This document shows positions 9,410-18,431 of a DNA stretch of 64,000 nt, in pieces. The DNA comes from Halorhabdus tiamatea SARL4B (GTDB lineage Archaea > Halobacteriota > Halobacteria > Halobacteriales > Haloarculaceae). The position numbers were made by a program, and so were the translations under genes. The stretch lies in assembly GCF_000470655.1 (NCBI RefSeq), contig NC_021921.1:1116001-1180000 (forward strand), given 5' to 3'. A model generated the notes under the pieces. The model worked only from the letters and a program-made list of their open reading frames with translations, was not told where the DNA came from and did not search any database. The first letter of the stretch is position 1; every line of letters begins with the position of its first letter.

Positions 9410-11389
9410 ATGGTCAGACGACGCGCACCGCCGACGGTCGAAGGCTGGTACGCACTCCACGAGTTCAGAACGATCGACTGGGACGCCTGGCGCGAGGCCC
9501 CCGAGCGAGTTCGCGAGCGTGCGATCACCGAGGGCGAGACGTTCTTCGCGGACGCTATCGGTGTCACCGACGCTGCTGCGGGCGATTCGGCCGTCTACGC
9601 GATGCTCGGCCACGAGGCCGACCTCCTGGTGGTCCACCTCCGGCCGACGACGGCCGACGTCGAGCGCCTGACGCGGCGCTTCGAGCACACTGCTTTCGCC
9701 GGCTTCACCGAGCCGACCGACTCCTTCGTCTCCGTGACGGAAGCCTCGGGGTACTCAGAGAAGGGCCGGGAGTTCATCGAAGGCGAGGTCGAGGACGACT
9801 CCGGACTGGCGCGGTACATGCGCTCGCGCATCGAACCCGAGATCCCCGACGCCGAACACGTCAGCTTCTACCCGATGGACAAGCGCCGGGACCCCGAGTA
9901 CAACTGGTACGATCTGCCCTTCGAAGAGCGCGCCGAGCACATGGACGCTCACGGCGATATCGGGCGGGAGTACGCCGGGAAGGTGACCCAGATGATCACC
10001 GGCGCGATCGGGATGGACGACTGGGAGTGGGGCGTGACGCTGTGGGCCGACGACCTCACCGACGTCAAGGAACTCCTCTACGAGATGCGATTCGACCCCT
10101 CCAGTTCGAAGTACGCCGAATTCGGCCCGTTCTGGATCGGCCGAAAGATGGCACCCACCGACCTCGCTGCCTACATGGCCGGCGAGCCGATCGCGGGCGA
10201 CGGTGACCACTCCGCGGCGGACCACTCGACCGTCCCCGCGACGCCCGAGGACGCTGCCGAGAGTGACAGCGAACACCACGCTGGCGACGACACCCACGGT
10301 GACGACGGCCATCCCGCTGCCGACGGCGAGTCCTCCGACGACACAGACGACGGCCATCCCGGCAGCGGCGGGCGACCGTCGGTCGGCGACGTCTCGTATT
10401 CGACGGTCGAGGACCTGCCCGAGCGGCTCTTCCAGCTCGGGCTGCGGGCGGGCGACGATTACGAGGGCGGCGAGTACGGGCTGCTGTTCTATGCCGAGGC
10501 CGACGCCAAGGAACTCGCCGAGGAGGTCGCGGGGCTCAGGGAGAACTTCGATCACTACGACCGCCACGTCGCCACGCTCGTGCGAGCCTCCGGCGGACGG
10601 TCGGCCGTCGTCTCGGTCTGGACCGCCGAGGAGGCCGCCGAGACGGCGGCGGGTTTCCTGGGCGACCTCCCTGGAATCACCGAACAATACGGGGGCGTCC
10701 TCGAGGCCGAAAACGAGGCGGACGGCGGCGTCGAAGAAGACCACGGCGCGACCACCGAGGCAGGAACGGACGAGGCCACAGCCGCGTCTGTCCGGGACGA
10801 ACTTTCCGAGGCCGGCGTCTACGCTGGCCAGCCTCACGGCGAGGACGTCTACGCGATGGTCGTCTACGCCGAAGCCGACGCCGACGAACTCGTCGAACCG
10901 GTCAGCGAACTCCGGGACCGTTTCGCCGAGACCGAGGGCCACGTCAGGACCGCGATCTACGAACCCGAAGTGGGGGAGGTGACCACGGTCGGCGACAGCG
11001 AAGCGACCGCGGTCGTCAGCCTCTGGGAGGGGGCGGCCGACGCCGAGTCCGCGGCCGACACCCTGGCGGAGTTGCCGGGCGTGCTTGCCCGCGCCGGCGA
11101 GGGCGACGGATTTGGCACGATGGGGATGTTCTACCGGGTCAAGCCCGACTACCGCGAGGAGTTCGTCGAGACCTTTGGCGTCGTCGGCGAGAAACTCGCC
11201 AAGATGGACGGCCACCGAGGGACGGCGTTGCTAGTCAACGACGACGACGCGACCGACATGTTCATCGCCTCGAACTGGGACGCCCGCGAGGACGCCATGG
11301 CCTTCTTCCGCTCGGATGACTTCCGGGAGACCGTCGAATGGGGCAGGGAGGTCCTGGCCGACCAGCCACGCCACGTCTTCCTGGCGTGA
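9410..11389 (+). CDS. pitA: PitA-type fusion: chlorite dismutase-like domain plus antibiotic monooxygenase domain
   Basis: 659 residues. Residues 1-250 are a chlorite dismutase/HemQ-like heme domain with the HemQ-like motif FYPMDKRR and the proximal heme histidine His181 in 'DAHGDIGR'. A linker of about 262-325 is rich in Asp and His. Residues ~326-424 and ~459-558 are two related units (both with 'YAEADA.EL' and 'A.VS.W'), and ~567-659 is an ABM domain. The Cld-ABM fusion is known in haloarchaea as PitA, but its exact reaction is unsettled; heme decarboxylation or heme handling is the likely role. ATG 9410 gives the usual 'APPTVEGWY' N-terminus; upstream extension is not family-like. Confidence 0.9.
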   Translation: MVRRRAPPTVEGWYALHEFRTIDWDAWREAPERVRERAITEGETFFADAIGVTDAAAGDSAVYAMLGHEADLLVVHLRPTTADVERLTRRFEHTAFAGFTEPTDSFVSVTEASGYSEKGREFIEGEVEDDSGLARYMRSRIEPEIPDAEHVSFYPMDKRRDPEYNWYDLPFEERAEHMDAHGDIGREYAGKVTQMITGAIGMDDWEWGVTLWADDLTDVKELLYEMRFDPSSSKYAEFGPFWIGRKMAPTDLAAYMAGEPIAGDGDHSAADHSTVPATPEDAAESDSEHHAGDDTHGDDGHPAADGESSDDTDDGHPGSGGRPSVGDVSYSTVEDLPERLFQLGLRAGDDYEGGEYGLLFYAEADAKELAEEVAGLRENFDHYDRHVATLVRASGGRSAVVSVWTAEEAAETAAGFLGDLPGITEQYGGVLEAENEADGGVEEDHGATTEAGTDEATAASVRDELSEAGVYAGQPHGEDVYAMVVYAEADADELVEPVSELRDRFAETEGHVRTAIYEPEVGEVTTVGDSEATAVVSLWEGAADAESAADTLAELPGVLARAGEGDGFGTMGMFYRVKPDYREEFVETFGVVGEKLAKMDGHRGTALLVNDDDATDMFIASNWDAREDAMAFFRSDDFRETVEWGREVLADQPRHVFLA

Positions 11390-11438
11390 TCGGCCTACCG
11401 ACGCCAGCCCTCAAGTGTATCGCTCCCCAGGGCGAGGT

Positions 11439-11801
11439 ATGCCCACCGACAACGACGAGGGGTCAGCAGTCCCTCCCGGTTCCGACGATGTCGACGACGT
11501 GCCGATGATCACCTGTGAGCGCTGCGGGCGCGAGTGGAACCTGACCTACGAACTCGACGAGCTGGCCGTCGGCAACCAGGCGCTCGAACAGTTCGCCCTG
11601 GATCATCAGCGCCATACCGGGCACTTCCCCGACGGCGTCTCGACCTGGCAGGCCGACTGTCGACAGTGTCCCGAGTCAGTCCAGCGTCTCGACGAGCGCG
11701 GGGCGCGACGGTGGGCACAGACCCACGCCAGACACACCGATCATGCGGTCGAGGTCACGCACGCCGACGAGGAGTCGGCGCTGATCGAGCGATCCGAGTG
11801 A
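11439..11801 (+). CDS. Haloarchaeal small zinc-binding protein
   Basis: 120 residues, very acidic N-terminus, then a putative zinc site made of 'CERC' (about residues 28-31), histidines in 'DHQRHTGH', 'CRQC' (about 70-73) and a second 'HARHTDHAVEVTH' cluster. The start at 11439 is the only ATG giving a typical acidic N-terminus; the longer frame overlaps pitA. No specific family known to me; a DNA/RNA-binding or regulatory zinc protein is possible. Confidence 0.75.
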   Translation: MPTDNDEGSAVPPGSDDVDDVPMITCERCGREWNLTYELDELAVGNQALEQFALDHQRHTGHFPDGVSTWQADCRQCPESVQRLDERGARRWAQTHARHTDHAVEVTHADEESALIERSE

Positions 11802-11844
11802 ACGAAAAGACGGCCAGCGTGACCCGGCGAAGCCGACCGATCAG

Positions 11845-12288
11845 CTACTCCTCGTGGACGTCGTCGTCTTCAGTACTCGTCGCGTCGAGGTCCTTCTCGC
11901 CGAAGTAGATCTCCGCGCCGTCCTGGGCGACCTTTTCGGCGAGGACGGCACACTTCACGCGCATCGGCGAGATGTCCACCCCGAGCATGTCGATGACGTC
12001 GTCGCGATCTAGTCCTTCCAGCTCCTCGATCGTCATGCCCTGAAGCCGTTCGGAGAGCATCGACGCCGAGGCCTGGGAGATCGCACACCCGTCGCCGCGG
12101 AAGGCCACGGCTTCGATAGTCTCCTCGTCGTCGTCGTCGAGGACGACGTCCATCTCGATAGTGTCGCCACACATCGGGTTCTCGCCGACGTGCGTGAACG
12201 TCGCGTCCTCGAGCTCCCCGTGATTCCGGGGGTTCTTGTAGTGATCGAGGATCTGCTGTCGGTACATGTCGCTGCCACCGATTCCCAT
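11845..12288 (-). CDS. sufU: SufU/IscU-like iron-sulfur scaffold
   Basis: 147 residues. The three scaffold cysteines are Cys40 (NPMCGD), Cys68 (GDGCAIS) and Cys113 (VKCAVL), and the SufU-typical insertion between Cys68 and Cys113 is present. It would receive sulfur from the cysteine desulfurase SufS, encoded nearby on the same strand at 13923-15167 with one opposite-strand gene between. The ATG at 12288 is used; 12267 ('MYRQQIL') is an alternative. The acidic C-terminal tail is a haloarchaeal trait. Confidence 0.93.
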   Translation of the reverse strand: MGIGGSDMYRQQILDHYKNPRNHGELEDATFTHVGENPMCGDTIEMDVVLDDDDEETIEAVAFRGDGCAISQASASMLSERLQGMTIEELEGLDRDDVIDMLGVDISPMRVKCAVLAEKVAQDGAEIYFGEKDLDATSTEDDDVHEE

Positions 12289-12445
12289 AGTATCCCGCGG
12301 TAGGCGATACCGGCCGAAAAACGTTCCGCTGGCGGCGTTGTCACCTGACGTGACGCCGGCGCTGAAAGTGGCCGAAAAGCGTATTATTAATACACTACAA
12401 CGAGATAACACACAAAAGGGAGTGGTCCCGGCGGGAGCGACACCA

Positions 12446-13723
12446 ATGTTCGACAGAGTGAACGACCTATCCGACTCGTTGATTGGGGGTGGAGACGGCG
12501 ACGTGGATCTCGACCCGACCGCGTTCGCCGAGTTGCTGGAAAACGGCGAACAGCCCCAGCACGTGCTGGCGAGCGACAGCGTCGAGCACGAAACGGACGG
12601 CCGGACGACGACCGTCGAGCCCGAGGGTGACCACGCCGCGTATCTCCTCGTGACCGACGAGCGGGTCGTGATCCTCCTCGGCGATCAACCCGACGAGGCC
12701 GAGATCGCCTTCGAGATGGACACGATCACGACCTGCGACGTCGACTCCGGGTTGTTAAACGAGACAGTGGTCGTCGGCCACGACGCGGAGTCAGTCACCT
12801 TCTCGCCGACCGCAGGCGACCTCGAAACCACGGCGACGTACGTCGAGACCGTCGCCGAGACCTACCGGACGGTCGAGGGGGCCATCGAGACCGCCATGGA
12901 GCGTCTCGAGGCCCTGGAAGAACGTATCCGCGAGGACGAACCGACGGAGAACCGCCTGGTTCGCACCCGCTCGAAACTCTCGGAAGCGCGCCACGAGGCA
13001 GCCAACGCCGAGTTGGCCCCGCGCGAGAAGTTGGGTGAGCGCGTGACTGAAGCCGAAGCGGAGTTCGAACGGCGATACGTCACGACCTGGCTCGACCGCG
13101 GTGAGGAAGCTCTCGAAACGGCGGAATCGGCGAGCGAGGGCGACTACGAAACCTTCTGTGAGGCCTACACGACCGCGGCCACTGCGGCCGACACGCTCGG
13201 GAACGTCGACGAACGCTTCGATCACGTGCCTGAGTCCCTGCTCGATCGCGTCGACGCTCTGGTGGAGGGTGTCAGCGGTCTCGACACCCGCTACGTCGAG
13301 GCGACCCGGAACGCAATTGACGCCGCGGAGGACGCCGACGATCCGGAGACGGCAGTGTCTCACTGGCTCGAGGCCTACCGGCGGTACGCAGCCGCTCACG
13401 AGGCAGACTGGGAGCGAACGGCCGACCTCCCGGAGCTATCAACCGAGTACGAACTCGAAGACGTCGCCGAACACACCGTCGAAGCGCTCGTCGAACACGC
13501 CGAGCAGTTGGAAGACGAGGGGGAGAACCGCGAGGACGAGGACGCCGAGGCGGCCCGCTCGCTGTACGAGGACGCAGCCGAGCGGCTCAAAAGCGCACAG
13601 GGAATCGCCGAGGAGTGGACGTCCGTCGACAGTGCGGACGCCTTCGAGACACAACTGGCGACCCTCGAAGAGAAAGTCGACCGCACCAAGTGGGAGTGGG
13701 GATCGCCCGGCGACACTGAGTAA
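12446..13723 (+). CDS. Coiled-coil haloarchaeal protein of unknown function
   Basis: 425 residues. The N-terminal ~130 residues contain a PH-like small beta domain ('YLLVTDERVVILL'), followed by a long alpha-helical, very acidic region with heptad patterns (about 140-300 and 340-415). ATG 12446 is chosen because the upstream in-frame sequence is non-coding in character and holds AT-rich promoter-like bases (attattaatac near 12385). Convergent with sufS; the 199 bases between them hold the repeat structure described separately. No function can be assigned. Confidence 0.75.
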   Translation: MFDRVNDLSDSLIGGGDGDVDLDPTAFAELLENGEQPQHVLASDSVEHETDGRTTTVEPEGDHAAYLLVTDERVVILLGDQPDEAEIAFEMDTITTCDVDSGLLNETVVVGHDAESVTFSPTAGDLETTATYVETVAETYRTVEGAIETAMERLEALEERIREDEPTENRLVRTRSKLSEARHEAANAELAPREKLGERVTEAEAEFERRYVTTWLDRGEEALETAESASEGDYETFCEAYTTAATAADTLGNVDERFDHVPESLLDRVDALVEGVSGLDTRYVEATRNAIDAAEDADDPETAVSHWLEAYRRYAAAHEADWERTADLPELSTEYELEDVAEHTVEALVEHAEQLEDEGENREDEDAEAARSLYEDAAERLKSAQGIAEEWTSVDSADAFETQLATLEEKVDRTKWEWGSPGDTE

Positions 13724-13733
13724 CGGAAGCCGT

Positions 13734-13799
13734 GACCGGCGAAACGCGGCCACAGGCCGCGTCTGCTTACCCGAACAGCTCTCGCGCGTCGTCGATCGC
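13734..13799 (-). repeat. Duplicate of the sufS 3' end, distal copy
   Basis: These 66 bases match 13890-13955 with three mismatches. On the minus strand they repeat the last ten codons of sufS (IDDARELFG), the stop codon and a downstream hairpin CGCGGCC-aca-GGCCGCG. The copy is 156 bases downstream of the authentic gene end, so it lies outside the gene and is not translated from it. Confidence 0.9.
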
Positions 13800-13803
13800 C
13801 ACG

Positions 13804-13865
13804 CCACCTTTTTCCCGCTCGGGTCGCCTTCGGCGACCACTCGCGGCAAAAATCTGGACCAAAAA
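13804..13865. repeat. Palindromic element, copy 1
   Basis: 62 bases beginning CCACCTTTTTCC and ending CTGGACCAAAA, with a central perfect stem GGTCGCC-ttc-GGCGACC and outer T5/A5 arms. A second copy with the same ends lies at 21218-21284, where the stem is GGTAGCC/GGCTACC: one pair has changed on both sides, so base pairing is conserved. Located between the two copies of the sufS 3' end. Confidence 0.8.
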
Positions 13866-13889
13866 CCCGGTCCCTCGAAACCGCCTCGG

Positions 13890-13955
13890 GACCGGCGAAA
13901 CGCGGCCACAGGCCGCGTATGCTTACCCGAATAGCTCTCGCGCGTCATCGATCGC
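13890..13955 (-). repeat. Duplicate of the sufS 3' end, proximal copy (inside the gene)
   Basis: This is the genuine 3' end of sufS from the final codons through the stop at 13923-13925 and the hairpin CGCGGCC-aca-GGCCGCG, probably a transcription terminator. It is 63/66 identical to 13734-13799. Confidence 0.9.
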
Positions 13956-15167
13956 TTCGATCAGCACGTCGATCTCCTCGCGCGTGTTGTAGAGGTAAAA
14001 CGACGCTCGGGCAGTCGCAGCCACGCCGAGTTTGTCGTGTAGGGGCTGCGTGCAGTGATCGCCGGCCCGGATTGCGACCGCGTAGTCGTTGAGAATCGAA
14101 GAGAGGTCGTGGGCATGGACGGATTCTAGGTTGAACGAGACCAGACCGCCGCGTTCCTCGCCGGCGGGCGGACCGTAGATCTCGATGTCGTCGAACTCGC
14201 CCAGCCGGTCGATGGCGTACTGGGCGAGTTCGTTCTCGTGGCGGGCGATTCGGTCCATCCCGATCTCCTCGAGGTAGTCGGCGGCCTCCGCCAGGGCGAT
14301 TCCCTGGGCGATCTTCGGCGTGCCGGCCTCGAACTTCCAGGGGAGTTCGTTCCAGGTCGCGTCATCGAAAGTTACCTTCGTGATCATGTCGCCGCCGTAG
14401 TTGAACGGCTCCATGTCCTCTAAGATGGCCTGCTTGCCGTAGAGACACCCGATCCCGGTCGGGCCAGCCATCTTGTGACCCGAGAACGCGTAGAAGTCGG
14501 CGTCGATGGCCGCGACGTCGACCGGCCGGTTGGGCACCGCCTGGGCACCGTCGACGAAGATCAGGGCGTCCTCGGCGTGGGCCATCTCGGCGAGGTCGGC
14601 GACGGGGTTGATCGTCCCGAGCGTGTTCGAGACGTGGACCACCGAAACCATCGCCGTCTCGGGGCCGATCAATTCCTTGGCGTGGTCGATGTCGAGATGC
14701 CCGTCGTCTGTCACGCGGATGTACCGGACCGTCGCGCCGGTCCGCTTGGCGATCTGTTGCCAGGTCACCAGCGAGGCGTGGTGTTCCATCTCGGTGAGGA
14801 CGACCTCGTCGCCCGGACCGAGTTCGTTCAGCCCCCAGGCGTAGGCCACCAGGTTCTCGGACTCTGTGGTGTTGCCGGTGAAGACGAGTTCCTCGCGACC
14901 GCTCGCGCCGACGAACTCGGCCATTCGGTCGTGGGCCGCCTCGTAGGCCACACTGGCTTCCTGACTGAGGTGGTGGAGTCCGCGGTGGACGTTGGCGTTG
15001 TAGTGCTCGTAGTACTCGGAGATGGCGTCGATGACCCGCTGGGGCGTCTGGGTCGTCGCGGCGTTGTCGAGGTAGACCAGCGGCGTCCCGTCGAACTCCC
15101 GCTCCAAGACGGGGAAGTCCGTCCGGATGGCCGAGACGTCGAGGTCCCCGGATTCGCGTACCGTCAT
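13923..15167 (-). CDS. sufS: Cysteine desulfurase SufS
   Basis: 414 residues, the normal length for SufS (class V aminotransferase fold, group II desulfurase). The PLP lysine is Lys232 in 'FSGHKMAGPTG', and the persulfide-forming cysteine is Cys372 in 'RAGDHCTQPLH'. It removes sulfur from cysteine for Fe-S cluster assembly, with SufU at 11845-12288 as likely partner. The start at 15167 gives MTVRESGDLDVSAIR; the longer frame to 15233 lacks family similarity. The 3' end is duplicated downstream around a palindromic element. Confidence 0.95.
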   Translation of the reverse strand: MTVRESGDLDVSAIRTDFPVLEREFDGTPLVYLDNAATTQTPQRVIDAISEYYEHYNANVHRGLHHLSQEASVAYEAAHDRMAEFVGASGREELVFTGNTTESENLVAYAWGLNELGPGDEVVLTEMEHHASLVTWQQIAKRTGATVRYIRVTDDGHLDIDHAKELIGPETAMVSVVHVSNTLGTINPVADLAEMAHAEDALIFVDGAQAVPNRPVDVAAIDADFYAFSGHKMAGPTGIGCLYGKQAILEDMEPFNYGGDMITKVTFDDATWNELPWKFEAGTPKIAQGIALAEAADYLEEIGMDRIARHENELAQYAIDRLGEFDDIEIYGPPAGEERGGLVSFNLESVHAHDLSSILNDYAVAIRAGDHCTQPLHDKLGVAATARASFYLYNTREEIDVLIEAIDDARELFG

Positions 15168-15314
15168 TGGGGGGACTCGGGGACCGAGACTCAACTTTCC
15201 TTCGGTCGACCTAGAAACGGTGGACGGCCGCAAAATGGACCGGCGACGTGACCGTCTGCTTCACGGTGCGGTCGTCGAACGACCGGTCGACTCGCCAACG
15301 GCTCGTGTTCGTGT

Positions 15315-15590
15315 TCAGATACTACGCTGGCCCAGCAGTCCGCGGACGAGGACCACGTAGATGGCGTACAGCATCAGGATCACGCCACCAATGGTGATCA
15401 GCAGGGCGCGCCAGTACGGGTCGATCGTGACGCCTGCGGCGACCGATCCGTCGGCGATCGGGCTGTACGGTTTGCCGCTGAAGACCTCGATGAGACCGAG
15501 AATGACGACGCCGAGGATCATGAGACCCCCGCCGAGCGCCATCGCGATCTGATCGGCCAGCGTTTCGTCGGTGTTAGTTGTTGTTGACAT
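15315..15590 (-). CDS. Two-helix membrane protein next to DoxX
   Basis: 91 residues, hydrophobic segments about 16-37 and 62-85 joined by a polar loop containing 'GKPYSPIADG'. It follows the DoxX-family gene by 14 bases on the same strand, so the two form an operon. No catalytic motif or known family; a partner of the DoxX protein is inferred from position. Confidence 0.75.
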   Translation of the reverse strand: MSTTTNTDETLADQIAMALGGGLMILGVVILGLIEVFSGKPYSPIADGSVAAGVTIDPYWRALLITIGGVILMLYAIYVVLVRGLLGQRSI

Positions 15591-15604
15591 TTTTTATCAC
15601 CTCG

Positions 15605-16132
15605 TTAGCCTAGTAGGTACCGCATCCAGGGGTTATTCTGGACGAATACGGTTCGTTCGAGTATCGCGTCGATCCCCCAGATGCGACCAGCAGCCAGGAC
15701 GATCATCGTGACGAACAACAACAGTCCCATCATGTCGCTGTTGACGAACCCGTGGCCCCAGCCGCGGTTGGTCGTCACGAAGAAGATCATCAGGAACGCG
15801 CCGAAAAAGGACGCGAGCCTGACGAGACACCCGACCAGCAGTCCGAGTCCGATCAGAGTCTCACCGACCGGGATCATGAACTGGACGATTCCGTAGGGAA
15901 TCCCGGACTGGAAGAGGTTCATGATCGGCGAGAGGACGAGTCCCTTCTGTGCGACGAACCAGCTGGCATTGTAGGAGACGCCACTCTCAAGTATCTTCGT
16001 GAAGCCGGCGTGGAAGAACCACCAGCCGACCATCAATCGCAACAGGAACGTCCAGTAGGCCAACCACCGGCCTCCTATTTCGTACGATACGTCCGTCCCG
16101 AACAGTGTCGTATCCACCTCAGTGTTTACCAT
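15605..16132 (-). CDS. DoxX/DoxD family membrane protein
   Basis: 175 residues, four transmembrane helices. 'RLMVGWWFFHAGFTKI' and 'IPVGETLIGLGLLVG' are typical of the DoxX/DoxD family, whose best-studied member is a subunit of thiosulfate:quinone oxidoreductase in Acidianus; most members are uncharacterised. First gene of a two-gene minus-strand operon with 15315-15590. Confidence 0.85.
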   Translation of the reverse strand: MVNTEVDTTLFGTDVSYEIGGRWLAYWTFLLRLMVGWWFFHAGFTKILESGVSYNASWFVAQKGLVLSPIMNLFQSGIPYGIVQFMIPVGETLIGLGLLVGCLVRLASFFGAFLMIFFVTTNRGWGHGFVNSDMMGLLLFVTMIVLAAGRIWGIDAILERTVFVQNNPWMRYLLG

Positions 16133-16444
16133 TACTACCTACCTCACACACACACCTTCAACACAATCACGTATTAATGGGAAACGCTATTTTCAGGATC
16201 TGGGAACTATCGTCAAATCAGTCCACTAACGAATCAAATATTCGGTAATCCGAATACTGCAATGGAGAAGGGGTTCACGATTCAAAGGGCCCGTTTCGGT
16301 TCCTGAATATGGGTTGCATAACAGATATAGGTAATACTTGGGATCGTTATATTATTATCTTTCCTGTGGATTCATGAGCCGCGAAAACACCGCCCTTCAC
16401 ACGGCGGTCCGAGCGTTTATCGCCGGGCCACGCGAATCCTCGGT
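16133..16444. other. Divergent promoter region between doxX and the NUDIX gene
   Basis: 312 bases, much more AT-rich than the genes around it, with no convincing ORF. On the minus strand cattaatac at about 16172-16180 could serve the DoxX operon. On the plus strand gttatattatt (about 16347-16357) is a TATA candidate, but it is about 90 bases before the NUDIX start. No operator-like repeat was recognised. Confidence 0.55.
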
Positions 16445-16990
16445 ATGGACGAGAGATTGGCCTGGGAAACGCTGGCGGCTGAGACCGCCTACACCTGCGA
16501 GGGCTTCGACGTCATTACCGAGACGGTCCGACTGCCCGACGGCACCGAAACCGAGTTCGACTATCTCTCGGAGGGCGAAAGCGTCGTCATCCTGCCACTG
16601 ACACCGGACGGCGACGTCGTCGTCATCGAGGAGTGGCGGCAAGCGGTCAGGCGAGTCAACTACAGCCTGCCGGCCGGCAGCGTCGAGTCCGAAGACGACG
16701 ATCTCCGGACCACAGTCGCGCGTGAACTCGAAGAAGAGACCGGCTACGAACCCGGCGACGTGACCCACCTGACGACCGTCGAGCCCGCAAACGGCTTCTC
16801 GGACGCCGTCTTTCAGTATTTCCTCGCCGAGGACTGCATGCCGACCGGCGAGCGTGACCTCGATTACAACGAGTCGATTCAGGTCACGACGACGACCGTT
16901 CAATCGCTCCGCGAAGCAGCCAGCAACGACGCGTTACGTGACGGCCGGACGATGCTCGGCGTGCTGTACTACGCGGCCGTCGAACGCTGA
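16445..16990 (+). CDS. NUDIX hydrolase, ADP-ribose pyrophosphatase type
   Basis: 181 residues. The central 'LPAGSVESEDDDL' and 'RELEEETGY' form the Nudix helix that binds Mg2+ and the pyrophosphate; compared with G-x5-E-x7-R-E-U-x-E-E-x-G-U there is one extra residue before RE and Asp in place of the first Glu. The layout before the box (VVIEEWRQAVRR) is typical of ADP-ribose pyrophosphatases, which hydrolyse ADP-ribose to AMP and ribose 5-phosphate. Substrate is not certain. Confidence 0.88.
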   Translation: MDERLAWETLAAETAYTCEGFDVITETVRLPDGTETEFDYLSEGESVVILPLTPDGDVVVIEEWRQAVRRVNYSLPAGSVESEDDDLRTTVARELEEETGYEPGDVTHLTTVEPANGFSDAVFQYFLAEDCMPTGERDLDYNESIQVTTTTVQSLREAASNDALRDGRTMLGVLYYAAVER

Positions 16991-17036
16991 GAACGAGCGA
17001 TGTCAGCCCGCCCAGAGCAGACGACCGGCGGCGCAC

Positions 17037-18215
17037 TCAGAGTGCGTCCTGGACGAGTCCGAGGGCCTGTTCGCGGTCTTCCCAGGGGACGAAGACGGCG
17101 ATCGACGTCGCGCTGGTGATGACGTCGAGTAAGTTGATGTGGGCCTCCGAGACCGGGTCGATGACCTGCTTGATCGCGCCCGGCTGGTCGGGCAGTTCCC
17201 CGCCCGTGACCCGGATGACGGCGACGTCCTGGATGACGGTGATGCTCGAGAGGACGTCGTCGTCGACGACTTCCTCGTGGAGAATCGTCTCGGCGGTCTC
17301 TGCCACCTCGGTGTCGAGGTAGAACGTGATCGAGTCCATCCCGCTGGAGACGGCCTCGACGTTGATGTCCTCGGCGGCGAGGGCGTTCGAGAGCTGTGCG
17401 AGGATGCCCGACTGGTTGCGGATCGCCCGGCCAGCGACGGTCAGACAGCACAGCCGGTTCTCCTGGAGGTCGATGAGCTTCTGGAACTCGCCCTCGATGG
17501 AGGTCCCGCCCTTCAGCAGGTCGTCGTGCTGGTAGTGGACGACGCGGACGTCCATGTTGGTGTCTTTATACGAGAGTGCGCTCGGCGCGATGACCTCAGC
17601 GCCGCGAAAGGAGAGGTTCCGGAGTTCGTCGACGGAGATCTCCCCGACGTTGCGGGCCCCCTCGACGACTCGCGGGTCACCGGTCATGACGCCCTCGACG
17701 TCGGTGACGATGACGACCTCGTCGGCGTCCATGTACTTGCCAAGCATCACGGCGCTCGTGTCACTGCCACCCCGACCCAGCGTAGTGACGTTCCCGCTGT
17801 GGTCTTCGGCCAGGAAGCCGGTCATGACGGGGACAACGTCCTGGAGTTGGCCGGCCAGCGCGTGGGCGCGCTTGGTGGTCTCCCCGACGTCGACCTCGCC
17901 GTACTCGTCGGTGATGATCGGCCACTCTTCGCTGCCGGGTTCGAGGAAGTCGGCACTGATGCCGCGGGCCGACAGCGCCCCCTTGAGCATCCGGACGGAG
18001 GTCCGCTCGCCCATGCTGACGATCTCGGCCTGATCGGCCTCGTCGGCCTCGAACTCGATCTCCTCGAGGAGATAGTCCGTCGTCGATCCCATCGCGCTGG
18101 CGATGACAGCGACCTCGTGACCCTGTTCGACGACGGCCGCGATCGAGTCGGCCGCCCGCTCGATGCGATCGCCGCTGCCCAGACTCGTCCCGCCGAACTT
18201 GACTACGACGCGCAT
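17037..18215 (-). CDS. lysC: Aspartate kinase
   Basis: 392 residues. N-terminal amino acid kinase domain with the signature 'VVKFGGTSLGSG' and 'GRGGSDTSAVML'; two ACT domains in the last ~140 residues imply feedback control by lysine and/or threonine. It makes aspartyl phosphate, the first step to threonine, methionine and lysine. The start at 18215 is chosen because 'MRVVVKFGGTS' is canonical and a GGTGATC ribosome-binding sequence lies just before it; an in-frame ATG at 18260 would add 15 residues. Confidence 0.95.
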   Translation of the reverse strand: MRVVVKFGGTSLGSGDRIERAADSIAAVVEQGHEVAVIASAMGSTTDYLLEEIEFEADEADQAEIVSMGERTSVRMLKGALSARGISADFLEPGSEEWPIITDEYGEVDVGETTKRAHALAGQLQDVVPVMTGFLAEDHSGNVTTLGRGGSDTSAVMLGKYMDADEVVIVTDVEGVMTGDPRVVEGARNVGEISVDELRNLSFRGAEVIAPSALSYKDTNMDVRVVHYQHDDLLKGGTSIEGEFQKLIDLQENRLCCLTVAGRAIRNQSGILAQLSNALAAEDINVEAVSSGMDSITFYLDTEVAETAETILHEEVVDDDVLSSITVIQDVAVIRVTGGELPDQPGAIKQVIDPVSEAHINLLDVITSATSIAVFVPWEDREQALGLVQDAL

Positions 18216-18431
18216 ACGATCACCGCCCCTGTGAGAGTGTGACTCATCGTGGCTCGTCATTAGCCCCCTGTCGAATAACTGCTTTCATTCGTCTCGACTG
18301 GAAGCGCCAGCGAGACCGGGTAACGCCGAATCGGGGATCACCCGAAAACAGCGCAAAAGCAACCCGGAGACACAACACCAAACCGCCGCAATTATGTGCG
18401 AAAACAGCGAACTGAACCCACTACCCCGCGC

